A stretch of 64,000 bases of DNA from Actibacterium atlanticum (lineage in GTDB: Bacteria > Pseudomonadota > Alphaproteobacteria > Rhodobacterales > Rhodobacteraceae): positions 1-64,000 of the forward strand of contig NZ_AQQY01000002.1 in NCBI RefSeq assembly GCF_000671395.1, in the 5' to 3' direction. Shown here in pieces: positions 34,653 through 44,025 of this stretch; the stretch's first letter is position 1; every line of letters starts with the position of its first letter. The notes under the pieces are model-generated. The model did not search any database, was not told where the DNA came from, and saw only the letters and a program-made list of their open reading frames with translations. The position numbers and the translations under genes were made by a program.

Positions 34653-35444
34653 ATGTCTGATGTAGCCGTAGAACGTCAAATCGACCGCTCCAAGATGCAA
34701 GTCTCGAAAGAGGTCGCGATTGAAATCGTCAATATGAACAAATGGTATGGGCAGTTTCACGTGCTGCGCGATATCAACCTGACCGTCCACAAAGGCGAAC
34801 GCATCGTGATCGCCGGGCCGTCGGGGTCGGGTAAGTCCACCATGATCCGCTGTATCAACCGTCTGGAAGAGCACCAACAGGGCAGCATCATCGTGGACGG
34901 AACCGAGCTGACCTCGGATCTTAAGAACATCGACAAGATCCGGTCAGAAGTTGGTATGTGCTTCCAGCACTTCAACCTGTTCCCGCATCTGACGATCCTT
35001 GAGAACTGCACGCTAGCGCCGATCTGGGTGCGTAAAGTGCCCAAGAAGGAAGCCGAGGAAACGGCGATGCACTTCCTGGAAAAGGTCAAGATCCCGGATC
35101 AGGCCAACAAGTTCCCCGGCCAGCTTTCGGGCGGTCAGCAGCAGCGTGTGGCCATCGCGCGTTCGCTGTGCATGAAGCCGCGCATCATGCTGTTTGACGA
35201 ACCGACCTCTGCGCTTGATCCAGAGATGATCAAAGAGGTGCTCGACACCATGATCGAACTGGCCGAAGAGGGTATGACCATGCTTTGCGTGACGCACGAG
35301 ATGGGCTTTGCCCGTCAGGTGGCCAACCGCGTGATCTTTATGGATCAGGGCCAGATCGTGGAACAGAACGAACCGGAAGAGTTCTTCAACAACCCGAAAT
35401 CGGAACGTACCAAGCTGTTCCTAAGCCAGATTTTGGGTCACTGA
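34653..35444 (+). CDS. aapP: General L-amino-acid ABC ATPase AapP
   Basis: The 263-residue product has Walker [11 protein letters not shown], the Q-loop [11 protein letters not shown], the signature [15 protein letters not shown] and Walker [16 protein letters not shown]. It powers AapJQM uptake and is known in rhizobia to affect several amino acids and efflux. AAGGAGG precedes the ATG. A strong terminator follows 18 bases after the stop. Confidence 0.96.
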   Translation: MSDVAVERQIDRSKMQVSKEVAIEIVNMNKWYGQFHVLRDINLTVHKGERIVIAGPSGSGKSTMIRCINRLEEHQQGSIIVDGTELTSDLKNIDKIRSEVGMCFQHFNLFPHLTILENCTLAPIWVRKVPKKEAEETAMHFLEKVKIPDQANKFPGQLSGGQQQRVAIARSLCMKPRIMLFDEPTSALDPEMIKEVLDTMIELAEEGMTMLCVTHEMGFARQVANRVIFMDQGQIVEQNEPEEFFNNPKSERTKLFLSQILGH

Positions 35445-35462
35445 ACTAAGTTCAAGAAGCTG

Positions 35463-35491
35463 AAAAACCCGGCCCTTGCGCCGGGTTTTTT
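35463..35491. terminator. Bidirectional terminator between aapP and sixA
   Basis: AAAAACCCGGC (35463-35473) pairs with GCCGGGTTTTT (35480-35490). It stops both converging units; the last bases touch the sixA stop codon. Confidence 0.93.
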
Positions 35492-35994
35492 CATGCCAGA
35501 TCGGCAGGAACCGCAAAGTCCAATGCGCGCCCCGTGCCCAGCTTTAGCTCGGCCCAATCGGCGATGTCGAACTCGGCGATCAGCGTGGCGCAGGTCGGAT
35601 AATCCCGAAAACGGGGGTGTTTGGGGGCATTGGCCAGCAGACGTTCGGCAAATTCTCCAATACCCGGATTGTGGCCCAACATCATAACGGGTGACGCGGC
35701 ACAGCCGTGCAAAACCGATAGCATCGTCGCAACATGCGCATGATAGAGCCGCGGGTCGCGTCGCATCAGGGTTGTGTCGGGAAAGGCAGGGGCGATGCGC
35801 TCCCATGTTTCCAGAGTGCGGCGCGCCGTAGAGCTGACCACCTCGGCCGGAATGTGGGCATTGCTTGCCAGCCATTTTCCAACCAAGGGCGCGGATTTTT
35901 GACCACGTCGGTTCAACGGGCGATCATGATCCGTCTGCGCAGGGTCGTCCCAGCTGGACTTGGCATGTCGGACAAGTATCAGGCGCAGGCTCAT
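35491..35994 (-). CDS. SixA-like histidine phosphatase
   Basis: The 167-residue product carries the catalytic LVRHAKSSWDD near the start and MLGHNPGIGEFAERLL with the second histidine, the short histidine-phosphatase layout of SixA. SixA removes phosphate from phosphohistidine carriers such as the nitrogen phosphotransferase system. The substrate here is not known. It is convergent with aapP. Confidence 0.85.
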   Translation of the reverse strand: MSLRLILVRHAKSSWDDPAQTDHDRPLNRRGQKSAPLVGKWLASNAHIPAEVVSSTARRTLETWERIAPAFPDTTLMRRDPRLYHAHVATMLSVLHGCAASPVMMLGHNPGIGEFAERLLANAPKHPRFRDYPTCATLIAEFDIADWAELKLGTGRALDFAVPADLA

Positions 35995-36064
35995 GATGCG
36001 GTTTTACCAAGGACTTCCGTGTTCCCGGTCATCTTTGCACAGCTTAGCGCGCCGACACAATCTT

Positions 36065-36931
36065 TCAGCGTTGCGGACGGATCAACGACCCTGCGCCATG
36101 CTCTGTGAATAGCTCAAGCAGGCAGGCATTCGGTGCGCGCCCGTCCAGAATCACCACGGCGCGCACGCCGCCCTCTATTGCATTCAGCGCGGTTTCAGTC
36201 TTGGGTATCATGCCGCCAGCGATTACGCCGCTTTCGGTCAGCGCGCGGATTTGCTCGGGTGTGATTTCGGTCAGAACTTCGCCCTGCGCGTCTTTCACGC
36301 CAGCCACATCCGTCAGCAACAACAGGCGATCGGCCTCAAGCGCGGCGGCCACGGCACCGGCTGCGGTGTCGCCGTTGACGTTGAAGGTTTCACCGTCGCG
36401 GCCCATGCCCAAGGGGGCGATCACGGGGATGATCTCGGCCTCAAACAGCTTGCGCAGCACATCGGTGTTCATCTCCGTCGGGGTGCCGACAAAGCCCAGA
36501 TCGGGGTTGGTTTGTTCGCAGAACATCAGGTTGCCGTCTTTGCCCGACAGGCCCACGGCCTTGCCTCCCTGACTGCTGATAGCTTGCACAATCCGCTTGT
36601 TTACAAGGCCCGACAGAACCATTTCCACCACTTTCACGGTGGCGGCATCCGTCACGCGTTTGCCGTTCACGAACTCGGATTTGATCTCAAGCTTGTCCAG
36701 CATTTCGTTGATCATCGGCCCGCCGCCATGCACGACCACGGGGTTGATCCCGACCTGACGCATCAGCACGATATCGCGGGCGAAACTGGCCATCTGCTCG
36801 TCATCACCCATCGCGTGGCCGCCGAACTTTACTACGACGGTCGCGTCTTCATAGCGCTGCATAAAGGGCAGGGCTTTGGACAGGGTCTGGGCGGTGGCGA
36901 TCCAATCGCGGTGCATGCTTTGTGTCTTCAT
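36065..36931 (-). CDS. argB: Acetylglutamate kinase
   Basis: The 288-residue product phosphorylates N-acetylglutamate in arginine synthesis. [11 protein letters not shown] is at the ATP-phosphate loop, [19 protein letters not shown] binds the substrate, and [26 protein letters not shown] closes the fold. It is the last gene of the yidC-MOSC-engB-argB row, after a 66-base gap from engB. Confidence 0.97.
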   Translation of the reverse strand: MKTQSMHRDWIATAQTLSKALPFMQRYEDATVVVKFGGHAMGDDEQMASFARDIVLMRQVGINPVVVHGGGPMINEMLDKLEIKSEFVNGKRVTDAATVKVVEMVLSGLVNKRIVQAISSQGGKAVGLSGKDGNLMFCEQTNPDLGFVGTPTEMNTDVLRKLFEAEIIPVIAPLGMGRDGETFNVNGDTAAGAVAAALEADRLLLLTDVAGVKDAQGEVLTEITPEQIRALTESGVIAGGMIPKTETALNAIEGGVRAVVILDGRAPNACLLELFTEHGAGSLIRPQR

Positions 36932-36997
36932 TTTTGGTCCTCGGGTTGAGGAGTGGTAAAACAGCTGGCGGCTTGTGCCAAGGGCATTTGCTGTGGG

Positions 36998-37651
36998 CTA
37001 TTCGATCCCGGCAATGATCGCGCGCAGGGTTGCGATGCCGTCGCCTTTTTCCGAACTGGTCACCACAAGTTCCGGATAAGCGGCAGGATGGTTTGAAAGC
37101 GCTGCACGAACCTGGTTCAAAACCTTGTCGCGATCCTTGGCTTTGACCTTGTCGGCCTTGGTCAGAACCACCTGAAACGTCACCGCCGCGCTGTCCAGAA
37201 GCGCCATGATTTCCTCGTCCACGGCTTTTACCCCGTGGCGTGCGTCAATCAGAACAAAGGCCCGTCTTAGGGTCTGGCGGCCAGAAAGATAGGCCTTCAG
37301 CAGACGTTGCCACTTTTCGACCACGGGCAAGGGGGCTTCGGCATAACCATAGCCGGGCAGGTCGACCAGAAAAGGGCCACCCAGTGTGGTGAAATAGTTG
37401 ATTTCTTGCGTGCGCCCCGGCGTGTTCGAGGCGCGCGCCAATCCTTTGCGCCCTGTCAGGGCGTTGATCAGGCTGGATTTGCCGACGTTCGAACGCCCGG
37501 CAAAGCACACTTCAAGCCGGTCTGCAGGGGGCAGGCCATCCATGGCCACCACACCTTTCAGGAAGTCGGTTTCACCAGCAAAAAGCTTGCGGCCGCGTTC
37601 TAGGCTTGCGGCGTCCGGCTGTTCAACGATGGGAAAGGGGAGCGGTTTCAT
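36998..37651 (-). CDS. engB: Ribosome-biogenesis GTPase EngB/YsxC
   Basis: The 217-residue product is a TrmE-Era-EngA-type GTPase: G1 GRSNVGKSS at residues 52-60, G3 DLPGYG near 97-102 and G4 TKADK near 164-168. EngB is needed for 50S maturation. Its start codon overlaps the stop of the MOSC gene, as expected for this conserved operon. Confidence 0.96.
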   Translation of the reverse strand: MKPLPFPIVEQPDAASLERGRKLFAGETDFLKGVVAMDGLPPADRLEVCFAGRSNVGKSSLINALTGRKGLARASNTPGRTQEINYFTTLGGPFLVDLPGYGYAEAPLPVVEKWQRLLKAYLSGRQTLRRAFVLIDARHGVKAVDEEIMALLDSAAVTFQVVLTKADKVKAKDRDKVLNQVRAALSNHPAAYPELVVTSSEKGDGIATLRAIIAGIE

Positions 37652-38385
37652 CAGATTACCTCGACCTTGTCACCGGTGGCGATGTCGCCGCCTTTGGTGA
37701 CGACGGCTTTGACGCCGAAATCAATATGGCCCCAGTGCTGGCGCAGCAGTTGCAGCGTGTTGGTGTCGCGGAGACCGGTGTTGGGGTCAACTTCGGTCGC
37801 GCGACAGCGGTCTATCTTTTCGTCGACACGCAGTTCGGTATCGCCGATGCGCAGGGTGCGGCCAACCCAGCCCAGTTCTTCGAACGGGGCCAGCCCATCA
37901 AGCCACAGGTTGCCCCGGAACCGGCGCGGATCCATTGCATGGCCCGCCTTTTCCGACAAAGCGTCCAGCGAGGCCCGGCCCAGGATCGACACGGAGGGAA
38001 ACGCCGCATCTGCCATCCCGGTTTCAGGAGCCTTCACCAAAGTATGTGGCGCAGGGCGTTCGGGGTCATAGATCGCCGCGACCCAATCGACCAAAGCCTG
38101 CGCATCGGTTTCGGGGTTCACGGTGATGTCGGACTGATCCGGGTGGCTGAGGGTGATCAGATCACCATCGACAACCGCGGTTACGGCCATCAGGGACGGG
38201 CCCAAACAGCCGCGCGCAAAGTTGCCGCACCGTTGCCATTCCCCGGTGTCCTCGGTTCCTGACGCCAAGATCGCCCAAGCACGATCCAACGGTAAGGGGC
38301 GGTTTTCAGACAAGGTGATCTGGCCCAATTCCTCGGCACCCACCCCTTTGATGGGGTGGCGCCAGATTTGGGCCAGAGCTGGCAT
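37651..38385 (-). CDS. MOSC-domain protein
   Basis: The 244-residue product has the MOSC beta-barrel N-terminal part (IWRHPIKGVGAEELGQI) followed by a MOSC sulfur-carrier domain that includes RFRGNLWLDGL and DPNTGLRDT. There is no clear cysteine in the usual active position. MOSC proteins act in molybdenum-cofactor sulfuration and detoxification. It overlaps both yidC and engB by a base. Confidence 0.85.
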   Translation of the reverse strand: MPALAQIWRHPIKGVGAEELGQITLSENRPLPLDRAWAILASGTEDTGEWQRCGNFARGCLGPSLMAVTAVVDGDLITLSHPDQSDITVNPETDAQALVDWVAAIYDPERPAPHTLVKAPETGMADAAFPSVSILGRASLDALSEKAGHAMDPRRFRGNLWLDGLAPFEELGWVGRTLRIGDTELRVDEKIDRCRATEVDPNTGLRDTNTLQLLRQHWGHIDFGVKAVVTKGGDIATGDKVEVI

Positions 38386-40187
38386 TACTTGTCTTCCTTG
38401 GACGAACGCTTCAAGCCCGAAGTGATGTTACCCAGCACGTCAGGCTTATAACCCTGGCTGCGCATGATCGTGTACTGCTGGATAAAGGTGATTGTGTTGT
38501 TCGCAATCCAGTAGACCACCAGACCCGAGGCAAAGCTGCCCAGCATGAACATGAACACCCAGGGCATCCAGGCAAAGATCATTTTTTGCGTTGGATCGGT
38601 GGGGGCCGGGTTCAGTTTTTGTTGCAGGTACATCGAGATGCCCAGCAGGATCGGCAGCACGCCCAGCGATACGATCGCAAAGATCGATTCGGGCCCGGGG
38701 GTGGCGAAGGGCAGCAGGCCAAACAGGTTCAGGATAGAGCTGGGGTCAGGCGACGAAAGGTCTTTGATCCAGCCGATCCATTCGGCATGGCGCAGTTCGA
38801 TGGTGACGAAGATCACCTTGTAGAGCGAGAAGAAGATCGGAATCTGCAACAGAATCGGCAGACAGCCCGACGCCGGGTTGACCTTTTCCTTCTTATACAG
38901 CTGCATCATTTCCTGTTGCAGCTTCTGGCGGTCGTCGCCGGTGCGCTCTTTGATTTTCTCCATCTCGGGCTGAAGTTCTTTCATCTTCGCCATCGAGACA
39001 TAGGATTTGTACGCCAGCGGGAACAGCACGGCCTTGATGATCAGCGTTAGGGCGATGATCGCCCAGCCCATGTTGCCGATCATGCCATTCAGCATGTGCA
39101 ACAGGCGGAAAATCGGTTTGGTCAGGAAGCTGAACCAGCCCCAGTCAATCGAGTTGACGAAGTTGTAAATCCCGTCTTCCGCCTCATACGATTTGATGGT
39201 TTCCCATTCTTTCGCACCGGCGAACAGGCGGGTGGTGACTTCGGCACTGGCGCCAGCGGCCAGATCAACAGTCGGCATACGAGCTTCGGTCAGATAGATG
39301 TCCTGCGCCGAATTGTATTTCATCACCGAGGTAAACGGCTGATCGTTTTGCGGGATCAGCGTGGTCATCCAATAGTGGTCAGTGAAGCCGATCCAACCGT
39401 TTCCGGCGACTTCCTCGACGTCGGCATTGGCGCCCCAGCGGGCGTCATTATCCAGTTTGCGCAGCTTCTTATAGTTCAGCTCGGTCAGCTCTTCGCCGGT
39501 TTGGCGAATGGCACCTTCATGGATGATGAAGAACCCTTTCAAGTCATCGGGTTCGCCATGGCGTTCGATCCGGCCATACGGGGCCAGACGGGCGCCTGCG
39601 GCGCTGTTGTTCCGTACAGACTGGGTGACCGACAGCATGAAGTTTTCGTCCACGCTGATCGTGCGGCGGAAGGTCAGGCCTTTGTCATTGTCCCAACGTA
39701 GGATGACCGGGGTCGAGGTGGTCAGGCTGGCGCCGCTTTCCACGGTCCAGATGGTATTGGCCCCCGGGACGTCTTCGAAGCCCAGATCGCCACCCGGCGC
39801 CCAGCCATAAAGGGCGAAATAGGCATAGTCGGCGCTTTGAGGCTTGAGAACCTGAACGGTGTCGCTGTCCTCAGCCAGGGTCTGGCGATAGTCCTTCAGC
39901 GACAGCGTGTCGATGCGCCCACCCATGGTCGAGATGGAGCCAGCAAGTCGCGGTGTATCAATATCAATGCGTGCGGCAGTCTGCGCCGGTTGGGGCGCCG
40001 GTTCTGCCGTGGTGGCGGCTTGCGCCACGGGCGCGTCGGCGGCCGGGGGCAGCAGGTTGCCTTCGGCGGCAGCTTGCTCGGGAGTCAGTTGCTGGGGCTC
40101 CTCGGGGGGGAACAGCAGGAACCACACGAGGATCACCACAAAGCTGAGCACGGAAGCGAGGATTAGGTTCTTATTCTGATCGTCCAT
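38385..40187 (-). CDS. yidC: Membrane protein insertase YidC
   Basis: The 600-residue product has an N-terminal anchor, a large periplasmic beta-supersandwich domain (about residues 60-350) and the conserved C-terminal insertase core with five helices (SMAKMKELQPEMEKIKERTGDDRQKLQQEMMQLYKKEKVNPASGCLP). It inserts membrane proteins alone or with SecYEG. yidD and rnpA, its usual upstream partners, lie about 7 kb away. CTTGAC in the upstream gap may be its -35 box. Confidence 0.97.
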   Translation of the reverse strand: MDDQNKNLILASVLSFVVILVWFLLFPPEEPQQLTPEQAAAEGNLLPPAADAPVAQAATTAEPAPQPAQTAARIDIDTPRLAGSISTMGGRIDTLSLKDYRQTLAEDSDTVQVLKPQSADYAYFALYGWAPGGDLGFEDVPGANTIWTVESGASLTTSTPVILRWDNDKGLTFRRTISVDENFMLSVTQSVRNNSAAGARLAPYGRIERHGEPDDLKGFFIIHEGAIRQTGEELTELNYKKLRKLDNDARWGANADVEEVAGNGWIGFTDHYWMTTLIPQNDQPFTSVMKYNSAQDIYLTEARMPTVDLAAGASAEVTTRLFAGAKEWETIKSYEAEDGIYNFVNSIDWGWFSFLTKPIFRLLHMLNGMIGNMGWAIIALTLIIKAVLFPLAYKSYVSMAKMKELQPEMEKIKERTGDDRQKLQQEMMQLYKKEKVNPASGCLPILLQIPIFFSLYKVIFVTIELRHAEWIGWIKDLSSPDPSSILNLFGLLPFATPGPESIFAIVSLGVLPILLGISMYLQQKLNPAPTDPTQKMIFAWMPWVFMFMLGSFASGLVVYWIANNTITFIQQYTIMRSQGYKPDVLGNITSGLKRSSKEDK

Positions 40188-40284
40188 CTGAGGCCGCCAT
40201 CTCCTTGGAAAGGTGAGGGTGGTTCAACAGAAGCTAGAGGCGAAGGTCAAGCCATTTTACCCCGTTTCGCCCGCCCGGGCCGGG

Positions 40285-41838
40285 TTATCCTGCCTTCCGG
40301 CCCAACTCGGCCGCCTTTTCCAACTTGGCGGCGTGCTGGCGCATCCACGCAATCGTGTCTTCAAATGGCATCGGACGCGCAATGCCATAGCCCTGAACGT
40401 GGCCGCATCCCAGTTGTGACAGCATCGCGTGCTCTCCCACAGTTTCCACGCCTTCAGCCAGCGTTTCCAGATGCAAGCGCTCAGCAATGGTCAGAATGGC
40501 TGCGATCATATCTTGTTGTTCTCGGTCCTGATCCAGATCGGTGACGAAGGAACGGTCGATCTTGAGCCGCCGGATGGTAAAGCCGCGGATCGACGAGATC
40601 GAAGCGTGCCCGGTGCCAAAGTCATCAAGATCCACACCGCAACCAAGTTTCGCCAAGCCAGCGATATTGTGCGAAATAATGTCATCCCGGCTGTGTGACA
40701 CAACGGTTTCCAGAACTTCGACCGTCAGGCGATCTGGCGTCAGGTCAAAGCGGTCAAGCTCCCATTTGATTTTGTCGATCAGTTTGGGATTGCGCAGTTC
40801 CGCGCCCGAGAAATTCACCCCAACCGAAGGCACGCGGATTCCGGCATTGTCCCAGGCGCGTAAGCCGGAAAGGGAATGGAACAGCATTTGCTCGCTTAAC
40901 TGTTCGCTGAGCCCGGCCTGTTCAATCGCAGCAAGGAAAGTGCCGGGGGATATCACGCCACGCGCAGGGTGGACCCAGCGGGCAAGGGCCTCAAACCCGG
41001 TCACTTCACCGGTGTCGGTCGAGATTTGCGGCTGGAACCAAGGCACGATCTGGCCAGCGTTCAGGGCATGGGTGATTTCTTCGGCAAGATCACGACGCAG
41101 TGCTGTGGCCTCCTGCATTTCGGCGGAGAAGGCGCGAATCGCTCCAGGGCCGCAATGCACGGCCTCGCGCATGGCAACTTCGGCGGCTTTCAGCATTTCT
41201 TCACCATCCGGAGCAGGGGCGCGATCCTGCAGGCAAAACCCGGCGGAGGATGACAAATATGCCGTCGCTGTTTCCAGCGAGATGGGTTCGCGCACGGCTT
41301 CTTGCAGGCGTCCGGTGATTTGCAGCACGGCTTCCAGATCGGTGCGCCGCGCAGCAGAAAGGGCGATTGCAAAGTAGCGGCTTTGAATGCGGGCCAGGAC
41401 ATCTTCGTCGCGCAAGATGGTCGACAGCCGTTCAGACACACGTTCAAGGGCAAGCTCTACGGCGGCAGAGCCGAAGCGATCCCCCAGATCGTCAATGCCT
41501 TGAAGCGAAAGCACAATTGCGGCGGTCTTGCGTTTGGCAGGTTCCTTATTTCTGAAAGAACGGCCCAGAGAAGCAACGACCGTTTCACGGTTGGCAAGCC
41601 CGGTCAGCGGGTCCCGTTCAATTTCAGGCGCTGTTGACGCTGAGGAGTGGTGGCTCAAGACCGTTACAAGCAACGGAAAAATTAACGCTGTTACAAGCAG
41701 CGCGTGTTCCCCGCCCAGCCAAAATGCCGCCAGAGTCAGGGCTGGCAGAAAAGCCAGACCTTGCGGCAGCCCCAAGGCGGTTTTCATAGCCGCACGAATG
41801 CGGGCGAGGTTCTGGCCGGCGGCACGGGGCATCGGCAA
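40285..41838 (-). CDS. Membrane GGDEF-EAL protein with degenerate GGDEF site
   Basis: The 517-residue product has two N-terminal membrane helices (about residues 24-61), a GGDEF-like domain (75-240) and an EAL domain (255-505). The GGDEF signature is replaced by SRYF at 153-156, so cyclase activity is unlikely. The EAL site is intact (EALAR at 283, DDFGTG at 405-410, EGVET), which predicts a cyclic-di-GMP phosphodiesterase. It lies on the minus strand between yidC and ttcA, inside the stretch that splits the yidC neighbourhood. Confidence 0.93.
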   Translation of the reverse strand: MPMPRAAGQNLARIRAAMKTALGLPQGLAFLPALTLAAFWLGGEHALLVTALIFPLLVTVLSHHSSASTAPEIERDPLTGLANRETVVASLGRSFRNKEPAKRKTAAIVLSLQGIDDLGDRFGSAAVELALERVSERLSTILRDEDVLARIQSRYFAIALSAARRTDLEAVLQITGRLQEAVREPISLETATAYLSSSAGFCLQDRAPAPDGEEMLKAAEVAMREAVHCGPGAIRAFSAEMQEATALRRDLAEEITHALNAGQIVPWFQPQISTDTGEVTGFEALARWVHPARGVISPGTFLAAIEQAGLSEQLSEQMLFHSLSGLRAWDNAGIRVPSVGVNFSGAELRNPKLIDKIKWELDRFDLTPDRLTVEVLETVVSHSRDDIISHNIAGLAKLGCGVDLDDFGTGHASISSIRGFTIRRLKIDRSFVTDLDQDREQQDMIAAILTIAERLHLETLAEGVETVGEHAMLSQLGCGHVQGYGIARPMPFEDTIAWMRQHAAKLEKAAELGRKAG

Positions 41839-41909
41839 AGCGTCCTTAGTCAGTTCTTGGCAAGATTGCCTACTGCAGCGAACGCTATGGAAAGGTTCTG
41901 TTTGGCGAG

Positions 41910-42782
41910 TTAACGCAAGGACGGAATTTCATTAGATTTTTCGATAATTTCGTCCGGGTCGCTGCGCATCAGACCGGCAAAATCGAAAATCTTGGGGTCC
42001 AGCAGATGCGACGGGCGCGTGTTCATCAGCGCGCGGAACATCTTTTGACGCCGTCCGGGGTGGTTGGACTCCCACTGGTCCAGCAGCATCTTCACCTGTT
42101 GCCGCTGCAAGCCGTCCTGCGAACCACAAAGATCGCAGGGAATGATCGGATAGTTCATCGCGGTGGCGAATTTTTCGCAATCGGCTTCGGCCACATGCGC
42201 CAGCGGACGATAGACAAACAAATCACCCTCTTCGTTGACCAGCTTGGGCGGCATGGTGGCCAGACGAGACCCATGAAAGAGGTTCATGAAGAAGGTTTCC
42301 AGAATGTCGTCGCGATGATGGCCCAGTACCACGGCCGAACAGCCCTCTTCTCGCGCAATACGGTAAAGGTTTCCGCGCCTTAGCCGAGAGCAGAGTGCAC
42401 AAAAAGTGCGGCCTTCGGGGACTTTATCCATCACGATTGAATAGGTGTCTTGGTATTCGATCCGATGCGGCACCTGCATTTTTTCCAGAAACGCGGGCAG
42501 AACGGTTGCTGGAAAACCCGGCTGGCCCTGATCAAGGTTGCAGGCCAGCAGATCGACGGGCAACAAGCCGCGCCACTTCAGCTCATAGAGAATCGCCAGC
42601 AGGGTATAGCTGTCTTTGCCGCCCGACAGGCAGACCAGCCAGCGCGCACCCCGTTCAATCATGCCGTATTGCTCGATGGCTTCGCGGGTGTGGCGCACGA
42701 TTCGCTTGCGCAGCTTTTTAAACTCGGTGGTCGAGGGTGCGCCGTGAAACAGCGGGTGGATATCATCAGAATCATCAAGCAT
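41910..42782 (-). CDS. ttcA: tRNA 2-thiocytidine synthetase TtcA
   Basis: The 290-residue product has the PP-loop SGGKDS at residues 53-58, the paired cysteines C128/C131 (FCALC) and C216/C219 (CDLC) that hold the iron-sulfur cluster, and the family's GHHRDD motif. It thiolates cytidine 32 in certain tRNAs. The ATG at 42782 is preferred; an in-frame TTG twelve codons upstream is the alternative and neither has a strong ribosome binding site. It is divergent from pqqA. Confidence 0.94.
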   Translation of the reverse strand: MLDDSDDIHPLFHGAPSTTEFKKLRKRIVRHTREAIEQYGMIERGARWLVCLSGGKDSYTLLAILYELKWRGLLPVDLLACNLDQGQPGFPATVLPAFLEKMQVPHRIEYQDTYSIVMDKVPEGRTFCALCSRLRRGNLYRIAREEGCSAVVLGHHRDDILETFFMNLFHGSRLATMPPKLVNEEGDLFVYRPLAHVAEADCEKFATAMNYPIIPCDLCGSQDGLQRQQVKMLLDQWESNHPGRRQKMFRALMNTRPSHLLDPKIFDFAGLMRSDPDEIIEKSNEIPSLR

Positions 42783-42881
42783 GAAAGGGGCTTTACTGCT
42801 GTTGCGCCAAGCGGGCAAGGGCCGCGCGGCGGATTAAGGCCTGTGGCGCCCCACGCCGGGCCAGCAGCGCAAAAAGGGCGC

Positions 42882-42925
42882 ATGCACAACCCATACACAT
42901 CCGATGCACATTCCATGCATATGCG
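42882..42925 (+). repeat. Four phased 11-bp direct repeats upstream of pqqA
   Basis: ATGCAC or close variants occur at 42882, 42893 (ATACAC), 42904 and 42915 (ATGCAT), exactly 11 bases apart; a further ATGCAC is at 42928. Units of about one helical turn would place sites on the same DNA face. The array is 93 bases ahead of pqqA and 100 bases upstream of ttcA, in their shared gap. A regulatory role is inferred. Confidence 0.5.
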
Positions 42926-43017
42926 AAATGCACCCGCCAGCGCCCCGACCAAAGTCTATGTTGTTTCAAACCCGCCGTGCGGTCAGTCTTTTGAGGTTAG
43001 CATGAGGGAGGAACATC

Positions 43018-43125
43018 ATGTCCTGGAACAAACCTATCGCCCGCGAGATCAAGTGCGGAATGGAAATCAACATGTACGGCCCCGGTGAAGATGACGACCG
43101 TGGCGCGGATCGCGACGTAATCTAA
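43018..43125 (+). CDS. pqqA: PQQ precursor peptide PqqA
   Basis: The 35-residue peptide MSWNKPIAREIKCGMEINMY then GPGEDDDRGADRDVI contains the obligatory Glu16-x3-Tyr20 pair, the two residues that PqqE cross-links to form the PQQ skeleton. It is longer than Klebsiella PqqA (23 residues) because of a 15-residue acidic tail. GAGGGAGGAAC lies before the ATG. pqqB begins 12 bases downstream. Confidence 0.93.
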   Translation: MSWNKPIAREIKCGMEINMYGPGEDDDRGADRDVI

Positions 43126-43137
43126 CGTCTGATCAAC

Positions 43138-44025
43138 ATGCACATTGTTGTCCTTGGGGCGGCCGCCGGTGGGGGGCTGCCCCAATGGAACTGCGGATGC
43201 CAAAACTGCTCAGATGCCCGTGCGGGCCTGATTCCGGTTTCAACCCAATCGTCGATTGCTGTATCCGCTGATGGCCAGAACTGGTCGGTTCTGAATGCCT
43301 CGCCCGATATTGGCAGTCAGCTGCAACGTATCCCGCAGCTTCATCCGAAAACATTGCGCGACACGCCGATTTCATCGGTGGTGCTGACCAATGGTGATAT
43401 TGATCACATTGTTGGCCTGCTGACCCTGCGCGAAAAAACCGCCTTTACCGTGTTTGCCACGCAATCCGGGCAGGACATTCTGGAAAGCAACTCGGTGTTT
43501 GAGGTGCTGGATCGCCAGATTGTTGATCGCACCCGGATCGCGCTGGATACGCCGTTCGAAGCGGCGCCCGGTCTGACGATCACGCCGTTTTCGGTGCCCG
43601 GCAAAGTGGCGCTGTTTCTGGAAGGCGACGATCTGGATCTGAAAGCGGTGGGCGAGCAGACCGTGGGGCTGATGCTGGAGACCGCAGACAAGCGTGTGGC
43701 CTATGTGCCCGGCTGTGCCGATCTGCCGGACTGGTTGCTGGATGTGTTTACCGATCTGGATGCGCTTCTGTTTGACGGCACGGTCTGGAACAACGACGAG
43801 ATGCAGCAAACCGGCACCGGCAAAAAGACCGGCGCGCGGATGGGGCACGTGGCGATGAACGGTGACGGTGGGTCGCTAGAGCGTCTTTCCGGGCTGCAAT
43901 GCCGCAAGATCTATGTTCATATCAACAACACCAACCCGGTCTGGCAGCCAGACAGCGCCGAGCGCGCGCAGGTGCTGGAGGCCGGTTGGCAGATTGCCTT
44001 TGACGGGATGGAGATCACCCCATGA
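43138..44025 (+). CDS. pqqB: PqqB, PQQ biosynthesis hydroxylase
   Basis: The 295-residue product is a metallo-beta-lactamase-fold protein (HIVVLGAAAGGGLPQWNCGC at the start; SSVVLTNGDIDHIVGLLTLR near residue 80; a cysteine-containing NCGCQNC metal region). PqqB hydroxylates the tyrosine-derived ring of the precursor. The length is typical. Its last bases overlap the pqqC start. Confidence 0.96.
   Translation: MHIVVLGAAAGGGLPQWNCGCQNCSDARAGLIPVSTQSSIAVSADGQNWSVLNASPDIGSQLQRIPQLHPKTLRDTPISSVVLTNGDIDHIVGLLTLREKTAFTVFATQSGQDILESNSVFEVLDRQIVDRTRIALDTPFEAAPGLTITPFSVPGKVALFLEGDDLDLKAVGEQTVGLMLETADKRVAYVPGCADLPDWLLDVFTDLDALLFDGTVWNNDEMQQTGTGKKTGARMGHVAMNGDGGSLERLSGLQCRKIYVHINNTNPVWQPDSAERAQVLEAGWQIAFDGMEITP

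Noticed and set aside
42881-42933. CRISPR array
   Set aside because: The repeated unit is only 11 bases without spacers and there are no cas genes. It fits a phased regulator site better.
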